Assembly: GCA_963809205.1 (NCBI GenBank)
Contig: CAWEIS010000010.1
Coordinates: 464,995 to 528,994 of the forward strand
Source: DATLLN01 sp963809205
GTDB lineage: Bacteria; Actinomycetota; Thermoleophilia; Gaiellales; JAICJC01
Length of the DNA stretch: 64,000 nt
Reading direction: 5' to 3'
Shown here: piece after piece, positions 41,431 to 52,062 of the stretch
Layout: the number at the start of each line of letters is the position of its first letter
How positions within the stretch are numbered: the first letter of the stretch is position 1
The notes under the pieces: generated by a model
Told to the model about the DNA's origin: nothing
Databases searched by the model: none
The model's input: only the letters and a program-made list of their open reading frames with translations
Translations under genes and position numbers: made by a program

Positions 41431-42084
41431 GTGCCGTCGGATCGCTGCATTGTGCTGGACGTCGACGGCACGCTGGTCGACTCCAACTACCTGCACGTCG
41501 TCGCGTGGCAGGGCGCCTTCGCAGACCGCGGCCATCGCGTCGCGTCGTGGGAGATCCACCGTGCCGTGGGCATGGGCGCCGACAAGCTGGTGCCCGCCCT
41601 GCTCGGAGATGCGGCTGCCGAGGAGATCGGCGCGGCGGTCACCGCCGAGCATGACACGCGTTTTCGGCGGGTGATCGCCGACGTCGAGCCGCTCCCCGGA
41701 GCACGCGACCTCCTCTCGGCTCTCAAGCGGCGCGGCCTGACCGTCGTCCTGGGCAGCTCGGCGGCCGCCGAGGAGGTCGATCACTACCTGCGTCTGCTGG
41801 ACGCGACGGAGCTGGTCGACCACGTGACGACGGCCGCGGACGTCGATCGCACGAAGCCCGACCCCGACCTGATCCAAACCGCCATCGACCAGGCCGGCGT
41901 GCCGGCCGTCGCCATGATCGGGGACACAGTGTGGGATTGCCGTGCGGCGGCTGCGGTCGACCTGCGGACGCTCGCGCTGCTGTGCGGAGGGATCTCGGAA
42001 GGCGAGCTGCGAAGCGCCGGCGCACACAGCGTCCATCGGGATCCGGCGGAGCTCGTGCGACAGCTCGGGACAGCGCTGAACTAG
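41431..42084 (+). CDS. HAD-superfamily phosphatase (copy B)
   Basis: 217 residues: DVDGTLVDSN, LGSSAAAEE, TKPDPDL, GDTVWDC as in copy A. GTG start. The C-terminus (VRQLGTALN) differs from copy A, marking the end of the duplicated block. Confidence 0.85.
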   Translation: MPSDRCIVLDVDGTLVDSNYLHVVAWQGAFADRGHRVASWEIHRAVGMGADKLVPALLGDAAAEEIGAAVTAEHDTRFRRVIADVEPLPGARDLLSALKRRGLTVVLGSSAAAEEVDHYLRLLDATELVDHVTTAADVDRTKPDPDLIQTAIDQAGVPAVAMIGDTVWDCRAAAAVDLRTLALLCGGISEGELRSAGAHSVHRDPAELVRQLGTALN

Positions 42085-42235
42085 CGGGTCGAGATGCAGC
42101 GGCGCAGGCAGGTCGCTGAACAGTGCGAGTCCGGCGCCCAGCGCCGACGCCGCGCGATCGTCGTCTCCGCCCCGTCGGCGCGCCTCAGGGTCTTTGGGAA
42201 CACGACCTCCGGTGACGCCGGGACTCATCGCCGGG

Positions 42236-43790
42236 TCACAGACTGACCCACGACGGTGTGCGGAACGTGGTCTCGGCGTAGAGCGCTGGGGCGAGCACAC
42301 GGCTCCGGCCGTCCTGTACCTGCAGCACCAGGTGGGCCTGGCCCAGCGACGGGTCGCGCGTCGTGTCCGGATACGACAGTGCGCAGTGCGAGTCGCCGTT
42401 CAGGTAATAGGCGCCGTTCACGCCGCGGTAGGGCACACGCGACAGCTCCCGGGCGACCTCCCGGAACCGGCGTGGGTTGCCGACCCGCGCCCAGGCGTCG
42501 GCCAGCAGGTAGACCTCGTCGTAGGCGATGCCGGCGTGTGAGCGGCCGGGCTCGCGTCCGAACGCCTCGCGGAAGCGCTCGGTGAACCCGCGTCCGATCG
42601 CGTCGCCGTAGCGCCGGTGACGGTCGACCAGACGACGCCCTCGGCCGCGCCGCCCGCTCGTTCGACGTACGCCGGGATCGACGGCGAGTAGACGACGTAC
42701 ACCAGCGCGTCGGTGGGATCTGCCGCGAACGCCGCTGGAAGCGGCGGCCTCGTCGGGCAGCCACTGCGCCAGCAGCACGGCTGCGGGGTCGGGGCGGCGG
42801 ATTCGGGTCGAGCACACCGTCCCAGCTCTCCGGCCGCGCGGGGATCAGTGACGCCTCGACCTCCCATCCCGAACGTTCCGCCGCGGCGACCGTCTCGCCG
42901 TCGCCATGTGGCTCGACTGCACGCGCGGCTCGATGAATAGCAGCCGGCGGCTGACCGGGCGCCAGCCCCCACGCCTCCAGCATGTCCAGCCAGCGGACGA
43001 ACCCCAGGCCGTAGACAACCTCGGTCGCGCACACCTGGAACACCGAGCCGTATCGGTCTGCTGCTCGCGCACCAGCTCGGCCAGATACTCGGACGTAAAC
43101 GCGTTGAGCAGCGGGCAGCCACGGGCGCGCGGTGTCGACTGCCTCTTGCTCGGGCAGCATCCAGCCCCCGGTGATCGCGTCGACCTCCTGTCGAGCAGCG
43201 ACTCGATCGCTCGGACGACGCTGTCCGGGGCAGCGGATCGACGTCGACGACGACCTGCTCGACCCGCCGGCCGGCGATGCCGCCGCGCGCGGTTGATCTC
43301 GGCGATCGCCAGCGCCGAGCCGGCAGACCATCTCGTCGCCATCGGCGGCAACGGGCCCGGTCTGGGTGTACGCCGAGCCGATCACGTACGGGCGCGTTGC
43401 GGTCGGCGGGCGGCGGGCCGTGACCGGCGCCGCGGCCACCAGCACTGCCTGAACCCGTCCGGCCGCGAGCGACAGGAGCGCACGGGCCGATCCCGGGAGC
43501 GGCAGCACCAGCAGCCCCTCGCTCCACGGCCAGCGCGGCTGATGCTCGCCCGGGTCGACTGGCCCGTCTTGGCCAGAATCCGCTCGACGTGCTTGCCGAC
43601 GGTGCGGCCGCCGCAGCCGAGCAGCGGCGCCGATGTCGTTGTTCGAGAGGCCGCCGGTCATCAGCGTCACGACGTCCAGCTCGCGGGCGTCAGCCCGAAC
43701 GGCCGCGGACGACTGGGTCAGCTCGAACCGTGCGCGCGGATCGCCCTCGTCGCGGATCGCCTCCACTCCAGCGCGTAGAACACTGGTCAT
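42236..43790 (-). pseudogene. LuxR-type HTH fused to LivK-like receptor domain (several frameshifts)
   Basis: Joining frames gives about 510 residues. The N-terminus has a LuxR-type helix-turn-helix (ARELDVVTLMTGGLSNNDIG, then RTVGKHVERILAK). After a short hydrophobic stretch comes a Peripla_BP_6-type receptor: IGSAYTQTGPVAADGDEM, IAEINRA, VVYSPSIPAYVERAGG and a C-terminus PDTTRDPSLGQAHLVLQVQD ... PSWVSL closely matching the LivK protein at 48935. It lacks a signal peptide before the HTH, so it should be cytoplasmic or anchored. It probably senses the importer's ligand and regulates the nearby genes. Confidence 0.65.
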
Positions 43791-44036
43791 GCGAGCGCCA
43801 GATCCCGGATGACGCGGCTGCTCGCCGCTGCGCACGAACGCTCGCGCGAAGCGCTTGAGCTCGGGCTCGCGCCTCCAGCAACGCGCGCAGGAGGCGCCAT
43901 CGAGCTCGGCGACCTCGCCGTCGCATACACGATCGCTGCTCCGTAAATCAACGTATTGCGTCCATCCCGGGAAGGATGCCTATGTTAGCCATCGGCGGGG
44001 TCTACCGCCGGTGGCGGGAACCACGAAGGGAGCGAG

Positions 44037-44835
44037 ATGACCAGGTGGCCGGGAGGCGCCCGGGGCGCGGTGGCGTTCACGTTCGACTTCGACGCCGAGG
44101 AGGTGTGGATCGGCGACGATCCGGCGAACGCCGACCGGCCGGGCGTGCTGTCGCAGGGCACGTACGGCGCAAAGGTCGGCGGTGCCGCTGATCCTCGAGA
44201 TGCTCGAGCGTCACGACCTGCGGCAGACGTTCTTCGTCCCCGGCCGCGTCGCCGAGCGCTACCCGGAGCGGGTGCGGGAGATCCTGGCCGCCGGGCACGA
44301 GGTCGGCCACCACGGCTACACGCACACATCGCCGGCCAACCTCGACCCGAGGCCGAGGAGGACCGAGCTGCGTGCGCGCGCTCGAAGTGCTGCGCGGGCT
44401 CGGCGCCGACGCCGGTCGGGTACCGGTCGCCGTCGTGGGAGTTCTCGCCGGCCACGATCGAGCTGCTCGAGCAGCACGGGTTCGCGTACTCGTCCAACTA
44501 CATGGACGACCTGCATCCCTACCGGCACGCCGGGCAGCGACCTGGTCGAGCTGCCGATCCAGTGGATGCTCGACGACGCGCCGCACTTCTGGTTCTCGAG
44601 CGGCATGGACTGGACGCGCACCATCCGCCGCCCCGCGCACGTGCGCGAGATCTGGACGGGCGAGCTGGACGGCATCGTGGCGCTCGGCGGCGGCTGCATC
44701 GTCACGATGCACCCGCAGATCATCGGGCGGCCGCACCGGCTGAAGTTCCTGGACGAGTTCATCGCCGACGTCAAGGCGCGCGGCGACGTCTGGGTCGCCA
44801 CCTGCGCCGAGATCGCCGTCGAGCGTGGCACGTAG
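44037..44835 (+). pseudogene. polysaccharide deacetylase-family protein (frameshifted)
   Basis: Pieces in different frames join to a NodB-type protein of about 262 residues: VAFTFDFDAEE (catalytic and metal Asp), GHEVGHHGYTH (metal His pair), RSPSWEFS and a C-terminal TMHPQIIGRPHRL. Members of this clade include allantoinase PuuE-like and other amide hydrolases, which would suit a hydantoinase locus, but the substrate is not shown. Extra G/C bases at about 44185, 44350-44390, 44425 and 44535 break it. Confidence 0.7.
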
Positions 44836-44836
44836 T

Positions 44837-45547
44837 GTGGACTCACGGGCCGCCGCGCGCTGGTCACCGGCGGCGGCTCGGGGATCGGAGCGGCCTCGGC
44901 GGCGCTGCTTCGCCTGCGGGGCGCCGAGCGTGCGTCACGGTCGACCTCGAGGGTGGCGACATCACGGCCGACGTGCGTGACCCGAAGCCGTGATCGAGAC
45001 TGCGGTCGACTGGCCGTCGGCGCGGCTGGGCGGCCCCGCCGACGTGCTGGTGGCCGCGGCCGGCGTCTACCGCGTGCAGCCGTTGGTCGAGCTCGACGCC
45101 GACGGCTGGGACGACGTCCTGCACATCAACCTGCGCGGCGTGTTCCTGGCCGGGCGGGCGTTCGCCAGGCGAGCTGATCGAGGCCGGGCTGCCGGGCGCC
45201 GCGTCAACCTCGCGTCGACCGCTGCGCTTCAGGGCGGCGGCGACGAGCCCAGCGCGCACTACAACGCCAGCAAGGCGGGCGTCGTGGCGCTGACCAGGCA
45301 GATGGCGATCGAGTTCGCGCCCCACGGCATCCGCGTCAACTGCGTCTGCCCGGGCGTGATCGACACGCCGATGCTGCGGGTGATGGACGACGCCGAGGCG
45401 GGGGGCGCCTGGGTGCGCGAGGCGGTGCCGTTGGCCCGGCTGGGAACGGCAGCGGAGGTGGCGAGCGTGATCGCCTTTCTGCTCTCCGACGACGCGTCCT
45501 ACGTGACCGGCGCGGCGCTGCCGATCGACGGCGGCCTCACCGCCTGA
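44837..45547 (+). pseudogene. SDR-family dehydrogenase (frameshifted)
   Basis: Reconstructed as about 236 residues: TGRRALVTGGGSGIG (nucleotide loop), LASTAAL (Ser), YNASK (Tyr/Lys) and VNCVCPGVIDTP, ending GAALPIDGGLTA. GTG 44837 lies just after the deacetylase stop. Indels near 44842, 44915-45000 and 45165. NAD(P)-dependent alcohol/ketone chemistry; substrate unknown. Its 3' end meets livM tail to tail. Confidence 0.75.
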
Positions 45548-45553
45548 TCGCGC

Positions 45554-46541
45554 TCAGCCGGTGTCCTCGGCCACCCAGGCCGAGATCCGGCTGTTCCAGC
45601 GGGCGAGCAGCCCGATCAGGCCGCCCGGGATGAACACCACGATCACCAGCAGGACGGCGCCGAGGATGGTCAGCTGCCAGCCCGGGTAGTCGATCAGGAC
45701 CGTCTGGATCGCCGTGACGACGGCGGTGCCGACCAGCGGGCCGGTGACGGTGCCGAGGCCGCCGATGACGAGCATCGTGACGTCGATCGACATCGGGGTC
45801 AGCCCCATCTGGCTGGTGGTGAACGACTGCTCGAACGACAGATAGAGCGCGCCTGCGATGCCGGCCAGGAACCCCGGACAGGCCGAACGCCACCACCCGG
45901 GTGACCCGCGGGTTGACGCCGCGGGCGGCGGCGTATGCCGGCGCGTCGCGCAGCGAGCGCAGCGAGATGCCGAGATGCGACTGGCGCAGCCAGGCGACGG
46001 CGAAGCACGCGGCCAGCGCCACGGCGCCGCACGTCCAGTAGTAGTTGCGCAGGTACGCCTCCTGGTCGAGCGTCGAGAACAGCGGCGGCACGGTCGGGTA
46101 GCCGAACGAGCCGCCGGTCAGCCCGCGCGGGTCGTTGACCGCCACGTACTGGACGACCTGCGCGAACGAGAAGGTCAGCAGCGACGTGTAGATGCCGAAC
46201 AGGCGCAGCGTGGGGAAGGCCAGCAGGACGGAGACGATGGCCGAGCAGACGCCGCCGGCCAGGATCGCCAGCCACAGCGGCAGCCATGTCTGGTGCAGCA
46301 TCAGCCAGCCCGACCCGTAGGCGCCCAGCGCGTAGATCGCCAGCTGGCCGAAGTTCCAGACGCCGGCCATGCCCAGGATGAAGTTCCAGGAGATGTTCAG
46401 GATGAGGACGATCTCGGCGGTGACGATGATCGTCATGTAGTACGGGTCGGTGTAGACCAGCGGGAAGATCGCGGCGATCACGACGGCGACGCCGATGGCG
46501 GCCCAGCGCATCGCCGACAGCGAGGACAGCGCCCCGGTCAC
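45554..46541 (-). CDS. LivM-type ABC permease (one frameshift)
   Basis: About 329 residues, eight or so TM helices, with family motifs (MFGIYTSLLTFSFAQ-like segment, RDAPAYAAARGVNPR, then LTPMSIDVTMLVIGGLGTVTG). Residues before about 45870 are in one frame and LTPMSID... in another; an extra G in CCGGGGTTC explains it. GTG 46541 overlaps the livH stop. Inner-membrane subunit of a branched-chain amino acid/amide importer. Confidence 0.8.
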
Positions 46542-47428
46542 AGCCGCGTCTCGCTCGGCGTGCCACGCAGCCCGTAGGGCCGGACGACGAGGATCAGCAG
46601 GATGGCGCCGTAGAGGATCGGCAGCGTCCAGGTTGTGCCGATCTTGACCTCGCAGAACGCCTGCATCAGGCCGACCAGGTAGGCGGCGTAGAGGGTGCCC
46701 GACAGGCTGCCGAGGCCGCCGAGGACGACGACGATCAGCGCCAGCAGCAGCGGCAGGTCGCCGGCCGTCGGCGAGGCGAAGTACAGGGCGCCGAGGAACA
46801 CGCCGCCGACCCCGGCGAGCGCCGACGCGAGGCCCATCGTCAGCGGGTAGAGCCGGGTCACGGGCACGCCCAGCGAGCGTGCGGCGTCGAGGTCCTGCGC
46901 CACGGCGCGGATCGCGAACCCCCACCGCGTGCGCGCCAGGAACAGGCCGAGGGCGCCCATCAGCGCGACCGACAGCACGGCCATCGTCAGCTCGTGGTAG
47001 GTGATCGACACCCCGTTGTAGAGCTCGAGGTTGCCGTGACGATCGGCGGGACGTTCTTCTGGAACGGGCCGTAGAGCTGCAGCGCGACGTTGGTCAGCAG
47101 GATGGCCACGGCGAACGTGGTGATGAAGGTGACCATCTCGAAGTCGACGTCGTTGCGCCGGCCGAGCAGCGGCTGCACCGACACCAGCTCGGTGGCCGTG
47201 CCGAAGATGAACGCGACCACGAACGCCAGCAGCAAGCGCCAGCACCGGGTTGACCCCGTGGACGGCGAGCGCCCACCAGCCGACGTAGCTGCCGATCATC
47301 ACCATCGAGCCCTGCGACATGTCGAGGATCCGCAGCGTCCCGTAGATCAGCGTCATGCCGATGGCGACCAGCCCGTAGATCGAGCCGTAGACGATGCCGT
47401 TGGCTATGATGGCAACGAGGTCGGTCAT
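46538..47428 (-). pseudogene. LivH-type ABC permease (frameshifted)
   Basis: About 297 residues: MTDLVAIIANGIVYGSIYGL, GMTLIYGTLRILDMSQGSMVM, then after shifts near 47030 and 47235 the typical RAVAQDLDAARSLGVPV and GGLGSLSGTLYAAYLVGL. Partner of LivM; overlaps both neighbours by 4 nt. Confidence 0.8.
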
Positions 47429-48163
47429 CCGCCGCCCTCGACGATCGCGCCCAGGTAGGTCTCGACCACCGTGCGGTCGCTCGACACGTCCTCGAAGCTG
47501 CCGCTGCGCACGATCTTGCCCGCCTCGAGGATGTGCACGCGGTCGGCGATCCCGCCGATGTGCGTGAAGTTCTCCTCGACCAGCACGATGGTGGCGCCGA
47601 CTCCGTGCTTCAGCTCGCCGGATCGCCGCGTAGACGGCGTCGATCGCACCGGCGCGAGGCCCAGGGACGGCTCGTCGATCAGCAGCATCCGGGCCGGCCG
47701 CATGATCCCGCGGCCGAGGCCGACCAGCCGCCGCTCGCCGCCGGACAGCGTGCGCGCCTTCTGCGCGCGCTTCTCCTCGACCCCGGCAGGTCTCGTAGAC
47801 GCGCGCGAGCGTCGTCCGCCGCTCCCGCCAGGACCCGCGCCGGAACGCGCCCAGCAGCAGGTTCTCCTCGACCGTCATGTCGGGGAACAGGCCGTCCCCC
47901 TGCGGGATGTGGACGATCCCGCGGTTGGCCGAGACGCCTCGGCGGCCGTGCCGTCGATCCGCTCGGCCGTCGAACTCGACGGTCGCCGCCGGACGGCTTG
48001 AGCAGGCCCGCTGATCGCCCGCAGCAGCGTCGTCTTGCCGTGGCCGTTGGGGCCGATCACCACGGCGGTCTCGCCCGCGTCGACCGTCAGCGACAGCTCG
48101 CGCAGCACCATCGTCCGGCCGTAGCCGGCGGTCAGGTCCTGGACGCGAGAGCGCCGCGCTCAC
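47425..48163 (-). pseudogene. LivF-type ABC ATPase (frameshifted)
   Basis: Joined frames: VLRELSLTVDAGETAVVIGP, Walker A GPNGHGKTTLLRAI, VEENLLLGAFRRGSW, signature region near 47730 (LSGGERR-like in minus frames), LLIDEPSLGLAP (Walker B) and ADRVHILEAGKIVRSGSF. At least four indels. Energises the importer. Confidence 0.75.
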
Positions 48164-48906
48164 CCGCCGGCCTCTCGTCCCGCGCCGGCCCAGGTAGACC
48201 TCGATCACCCGCTCGTCGCGCATCATCTCGGCCGGGGTTCCGACGAACAGCTGGGCGCCGTGATGCATGACCAGCACCCGGTCGGCGAGCGCCACGAGCG
48301 CCCGCATCACGTGCTCGATGCAGACGATCGCGATCGCCGGTCCGCCGATCCGGCGAAGCAGCGCGATGGTGGCGTCGATCTCGGCGGGGTTCAGGCCGCC
48401 GAACGGCTCGTCGAGCAGCAGCACGAGCGGCTCGGTGGCGAGCGCGGTAGCGATCATCAGCCGCTTCTTGTCGAAGACCGGCAGCCGCGAGCGATGTGCG
48501 CCGCCCTGTCCTGCAGCCCGACCAACTCCAGCGCCGCCATGGCCGCGGGCGACGTCGCCGGACGCGACCGCAGGCCGCCGGTCGACCGCCCGCGCCGGAA
48601 GCTGGCAGCCAGATACGCATTCTCCAGCACCGTCAGCGTGTCCGCCGCCGCCGGCTGCTGGAACGTGCGGGCCAGCCCCAGCCGGCAGCGGTGGTGGATC
48701 TTGGTGCCGCGGATCGGCCGGCCCTCGAGCTCGATCTCGCCGGAGCTGGCGATCGTGTGCCCGGTGATCGTGTCGAACAGCGTCGTCTTGCCCGCCCCGT
48801 TCGGGCCGGCGATCCCGAGCACCTCTCCCGCGGCCACCGAGAACGACAGGCCGTCGACCGCGCGCAGCCCGCCGTACAGCTTGGTGACGTCGCGCACCTC
48901 GAGCAC
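48160..48906 (-). pseudogene. LivG-type ABC ATPase (frameshifted)
   Basis: GTG 48906 gives MLEVRDVTKLYGGLRAVDGL, Walker A GPNGAGKTTLFDTI, RTFQQPAAADTLTVLENAYL; after a shift near 48480, IATALATEPLVLLLDEPFGG (Walker B), IVCIEHVMRALVALADRVLV (H loop) and RVIEVYLGR. Starts 28 bp after livK. Confidence 0.78.
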
Positions 48907-48934
48907 GGTCGCCGCGGGTGGGTGTCGGTCTGGA

Positions 48935-50421
48935 TCACTGCAGCCAGGACGGGACCTGGAACTTGCCGGTGGTGTAGGGCTCGGGGGAGATGATCTTCTG
49001 CTGACCGTCCTGGATCTGGAAGGTGAGGTGGGGCATGCCGATCGACGGGTCTGCCGTGTCGTCCGGATAGGGGATGCACGTCAGCCCGGTGCGGTTGAAG
49101 GTGTATGCGCCGCAGACACCGCGGTACGGGGTCGCCTTGATGTACGCGTTGACCTTGTCGAAGTCGTACGGGTCGCCGGCCACGCCGACCGCCTGCGCCC
49201 AGATGTGCATCAGGTCGTACTGGTCGCCGGCGTTCGAGAAGCCGGGCCGTCGCCGTAGCGCTGCGTGAAGTTGTCGATGAACGGCTGCGCGACGGGGTCG
49301 TTCTGCAGGATGCCGACGACCGTCGACCAGATCACGCCGTTGGCGGCGTCGCCCGCCAGCTGCAGGTACTGGGGGATCGACGGCGCGTACTGCTGGTAGA
49401 CCAGCGACTTGGTCGGCGACTGCGCGAACTGCTTGATGAATGCCGCCTCGTCGCCGGCCGCGTAGTCCGAGAACACGATCACGTCGGGATTGGCCTGGCG
49501 GATGTTGACCAGGGTGCCGCCCCAGTTCGCCTGCGGCACGGTGAACTTCTCGAAGCCGACGACATCCCAGCCTTCGTCCGTGATCGACTTCTGGAAGCTC
49601 TGGGCGATGTTCAGGCTGTACGGGTCGTTCGACGTGACGACGTAGGCGGTCTTGTCCCGGGGCTTGAAGTCGCCGGAGGCGATCAGCGCGTTGACGACCG
49701 CCACGATGCCCGCCCCGTAGGACAGCTCGCTGGGATCGCCCTGGAAGATGTTGGTCGCCTTGTGCTCGGCCACCCAGTCGACGTTGCCGTGCCACGTGTT
49801 CACGTGGAAGGCGGGCACCTTCTGGTTGGCGATGATCGGGAACTCGACGGACGTGTACGAGCAGAACGGCATGAAGATGGCCGCGACGTTCTGCGACACC
49901 AGGTTCTGCATGACCGTCTTCATCACGTCCGGCGACTGGTCCTTGGTGTCGAGCTTGACCAGCTCGATCTTGCTGCCGCCGATACCGCCGGCATCGTTGA
50001 TCTCGCGACACGGCCATCTCCTGGCCGCGCAGCATCTGCTCGCCGTCGCCGGCGAACGGGCCGGTGATCGGGATCGCCGCGCCGACCTTGATCGTGCCGC
50101 GCCGCCGCCTCCTGAGTTGCCGCTGCCGCCGCTGCTCGACTCCGACGAGGACGAGCCCGAGTGGCCGATGGCGTAGCCGATGCCGCCGCCGACGATCAGG
50201 CCGCCTGCGGCCGCGCCGACCGCGCCCTGCAGGAAACCCTTGCGGCTGACGCTGCCTCCGCTGCCGCCGTCGGACGGCGGCGGGCCGGTGGCGGCCGGCG
50301 GTGCGGCGGGCGGTGGGGCTGCGGGCGGCTCGCCGCCCGCGCTGCCCGGAGTCTCGCTCGGGCCTGCGCTGCCGGGGGGCTCGCTGGGTCCGGCGCTGCC
50401 GGGGGTGTCGCTCTCGCTCAT
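48935..50421 (-). pseudogene. LivK/FmdD-like substrate-binding protein with Pro/Gly/Ser-rich N-terminus
   Basis: An N-terminal 55-residue disordered stretch has repeats of PGSAGPSE, then a twin-arginine-like SRKGFLQGAVGAAAGGLIVG, a Ser/Gly linker, and a Peripla_BP_6 domain: IPITGPFAGDGEQMLRGQEM, EINDAGGIGGSKIELV, VTSNDPYSLNIAQSFQK, LVYQQYAPSIPQYLQLAGDA, ending QVPSWLQ. Indels near 50005-50100 and 49245. Extracytoplasmic receptor for an amino-acid- or amide-like ligand. Confidence 0.8.
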
Positions 50422-52062
50422 GGCTCCTCCTTGCTGAGACGTGTGTCCTCGAGGCCCGCCGCACCGGGCGGCGTGCCGAACCCTCCACCACCGGCGCCGA
50501 CCAGTGACAGCACGTCGCCGCGATGCAGAAAGACGTAGCCCTTGCCCGGTACGGGGACGTGGTCATCGGTGCCCGCCCGGCGCACCGTCGCCTGCCCGGG
50601 CGCACCGGCGCCGCCGCCCTCGCGGCCGCGGGCGCCGAACGCCGGATCGTCTGCTCGACGTAGTACATGCCGTCCGACGGTCGGCCAGCAGGCGGTAGTC
50701 GCGCGCGGATCCCCATGCCCGCCGCGCATCCGGCCCTGGCCGCCCGAGCCATCGACCAGCTCGGTGCGCTCGATCCGCCACGGGTACTCCAGCTCGGCGA
50801 TCTCGGCCGGCAGGATCGCGCAGTTCGAGCAGTAGGGGTCGATGCCGTCGTCGCCGGGAGCGTCGCGGCGGGCGCCTCCGCCGCCGCCCAGGATGTCGGC
50901 GAGCAGCGTCAGCCGGCCCGAGCGGGGGTCGACGGCCTGGAAGACCAGCGCGGGGAACGACACCTGGCTGGCGGCGACCGAGCGCTCCGGCAGCAGCTCG
51001 CAGAGCCCCTCGATCAGCACGTCGGTCAGCCGCTGGACGGCCAAATGGCGTGCGCTCAGCGCCGTCGGGAAGGTCGGGTTGAACATGCCGCCCTCGGGGG
51101 CGATCACCCGCACCCGGCTGGTCAGCCCGGCGTTCTGGGGGACGGTCGGGCCGAGGAAAGCGCGGACGGCGAAGTAGGTGCCGGCGTGCGTGCTGGCGAT
51201 CGGCACGTTCATGCCCGACGGCACCTGCGCCGAGCTGCCCGTCAGGTCGACCACCAGGGTGCCGTCGTCCACCGAGACGACGGCGTGCACACGAAGCGGC
51301 GGCGTGTCCTCGAAGCCGCCGTCGTCCATGAACCCCTCGACCGTCGACCGCGCGGTCGGGCCATCCCCGGAACGCGGCCTCGCGCGCGCCGCGGCGGTCG
51401 TCTCCAGCAGCGTCTCCATGGCCGTCGCCACCGTGGCCGTGCCGTGGGCGTCCACGAGCTCGTCGACGCGCGTCGTGCCCCGGCGGCAGGCCGCCAGCTG
51501 CGCGTCGAGGTCGCCCAGCGTCGAGGCCGGATCGCGGACGTTGGCGGCGATCAGCTCGTACAGCGCGCGGATGCGGGTGCCGCCCTCGACCAGCCGCAGC
51601 GCCGAGAAGATCAGCCCCTCCTGGAAGAGCTCCGTGCACTGGGCGCTCTCGGTGCCCGGGAACCGCCCGCCGATGTCGATGTGGTGGGCGATCGACCCGG
51701 CCCAGGCGATCAGCGCACCGTCACGGAAGAGCGGCGTGAAGACCTGCAGGTCGGGCGTGTGGGTGCCGCCCATGTACGGGTGGTTTGTGAGGAATGCGTC
51801 GCCGGGATTGACGTCGTCGCCCCACTTCGTCGAGCACGGACTCCAGCGCGAACTGCATCAGCCCGAGCTGCGCAGGGATCTGCTCGGAGTTCGCGACCAT
51901 CCGCCCGTCGGCGGTGAACAGGCCGCAGTTGAAGTCGAGCATCTCGCGGATGATCGGCGAGTACGACGAGCGGTACTCGACCACCGCCATCTCCTCGGCG
52001 ATGTGGTGGAACGCGCTGGCCAGGATCTCCTGCGTGATCGGGTCGATCGACGTTGTTGCCAC
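50418..52062 (-). pseudogene. HyuB/N-methylhydantoinase B-type subunit (frameshifted)
   Basis: GTG 52062 overlaps the HyuA stop. Typical B-subunit order: SIDPITQEILASAFHHIAEE, YSPIIREMLDFNCGLF, GDAFLTNHPYMGGTHTPD-like region across the shift at 51830, GRFPGTESAQCTELFQEGLI, RGGHGDPRA and a C-terminal GGGGFGTPPG. Frameshifts near 51830, 51370 and 50590-50700. With HyuA it hydrolyses hydantoin-like or oxoproline-like amide rings with ATP, or carboxylates ketones in related enzymes. Confidence 0.8.

Larger units (their letters stand above)
39919..42080 (+). repeat. inverted duplication, copy B
   Basis: Inverted relative to 15720-18152, with the same gene order. It has an internal deletion in the first gene, an intact ferritin-like gene and conserved hairpins. 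Scattered substitutions show the copies are not a recent assembly artefact. Confidence 0.85.
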
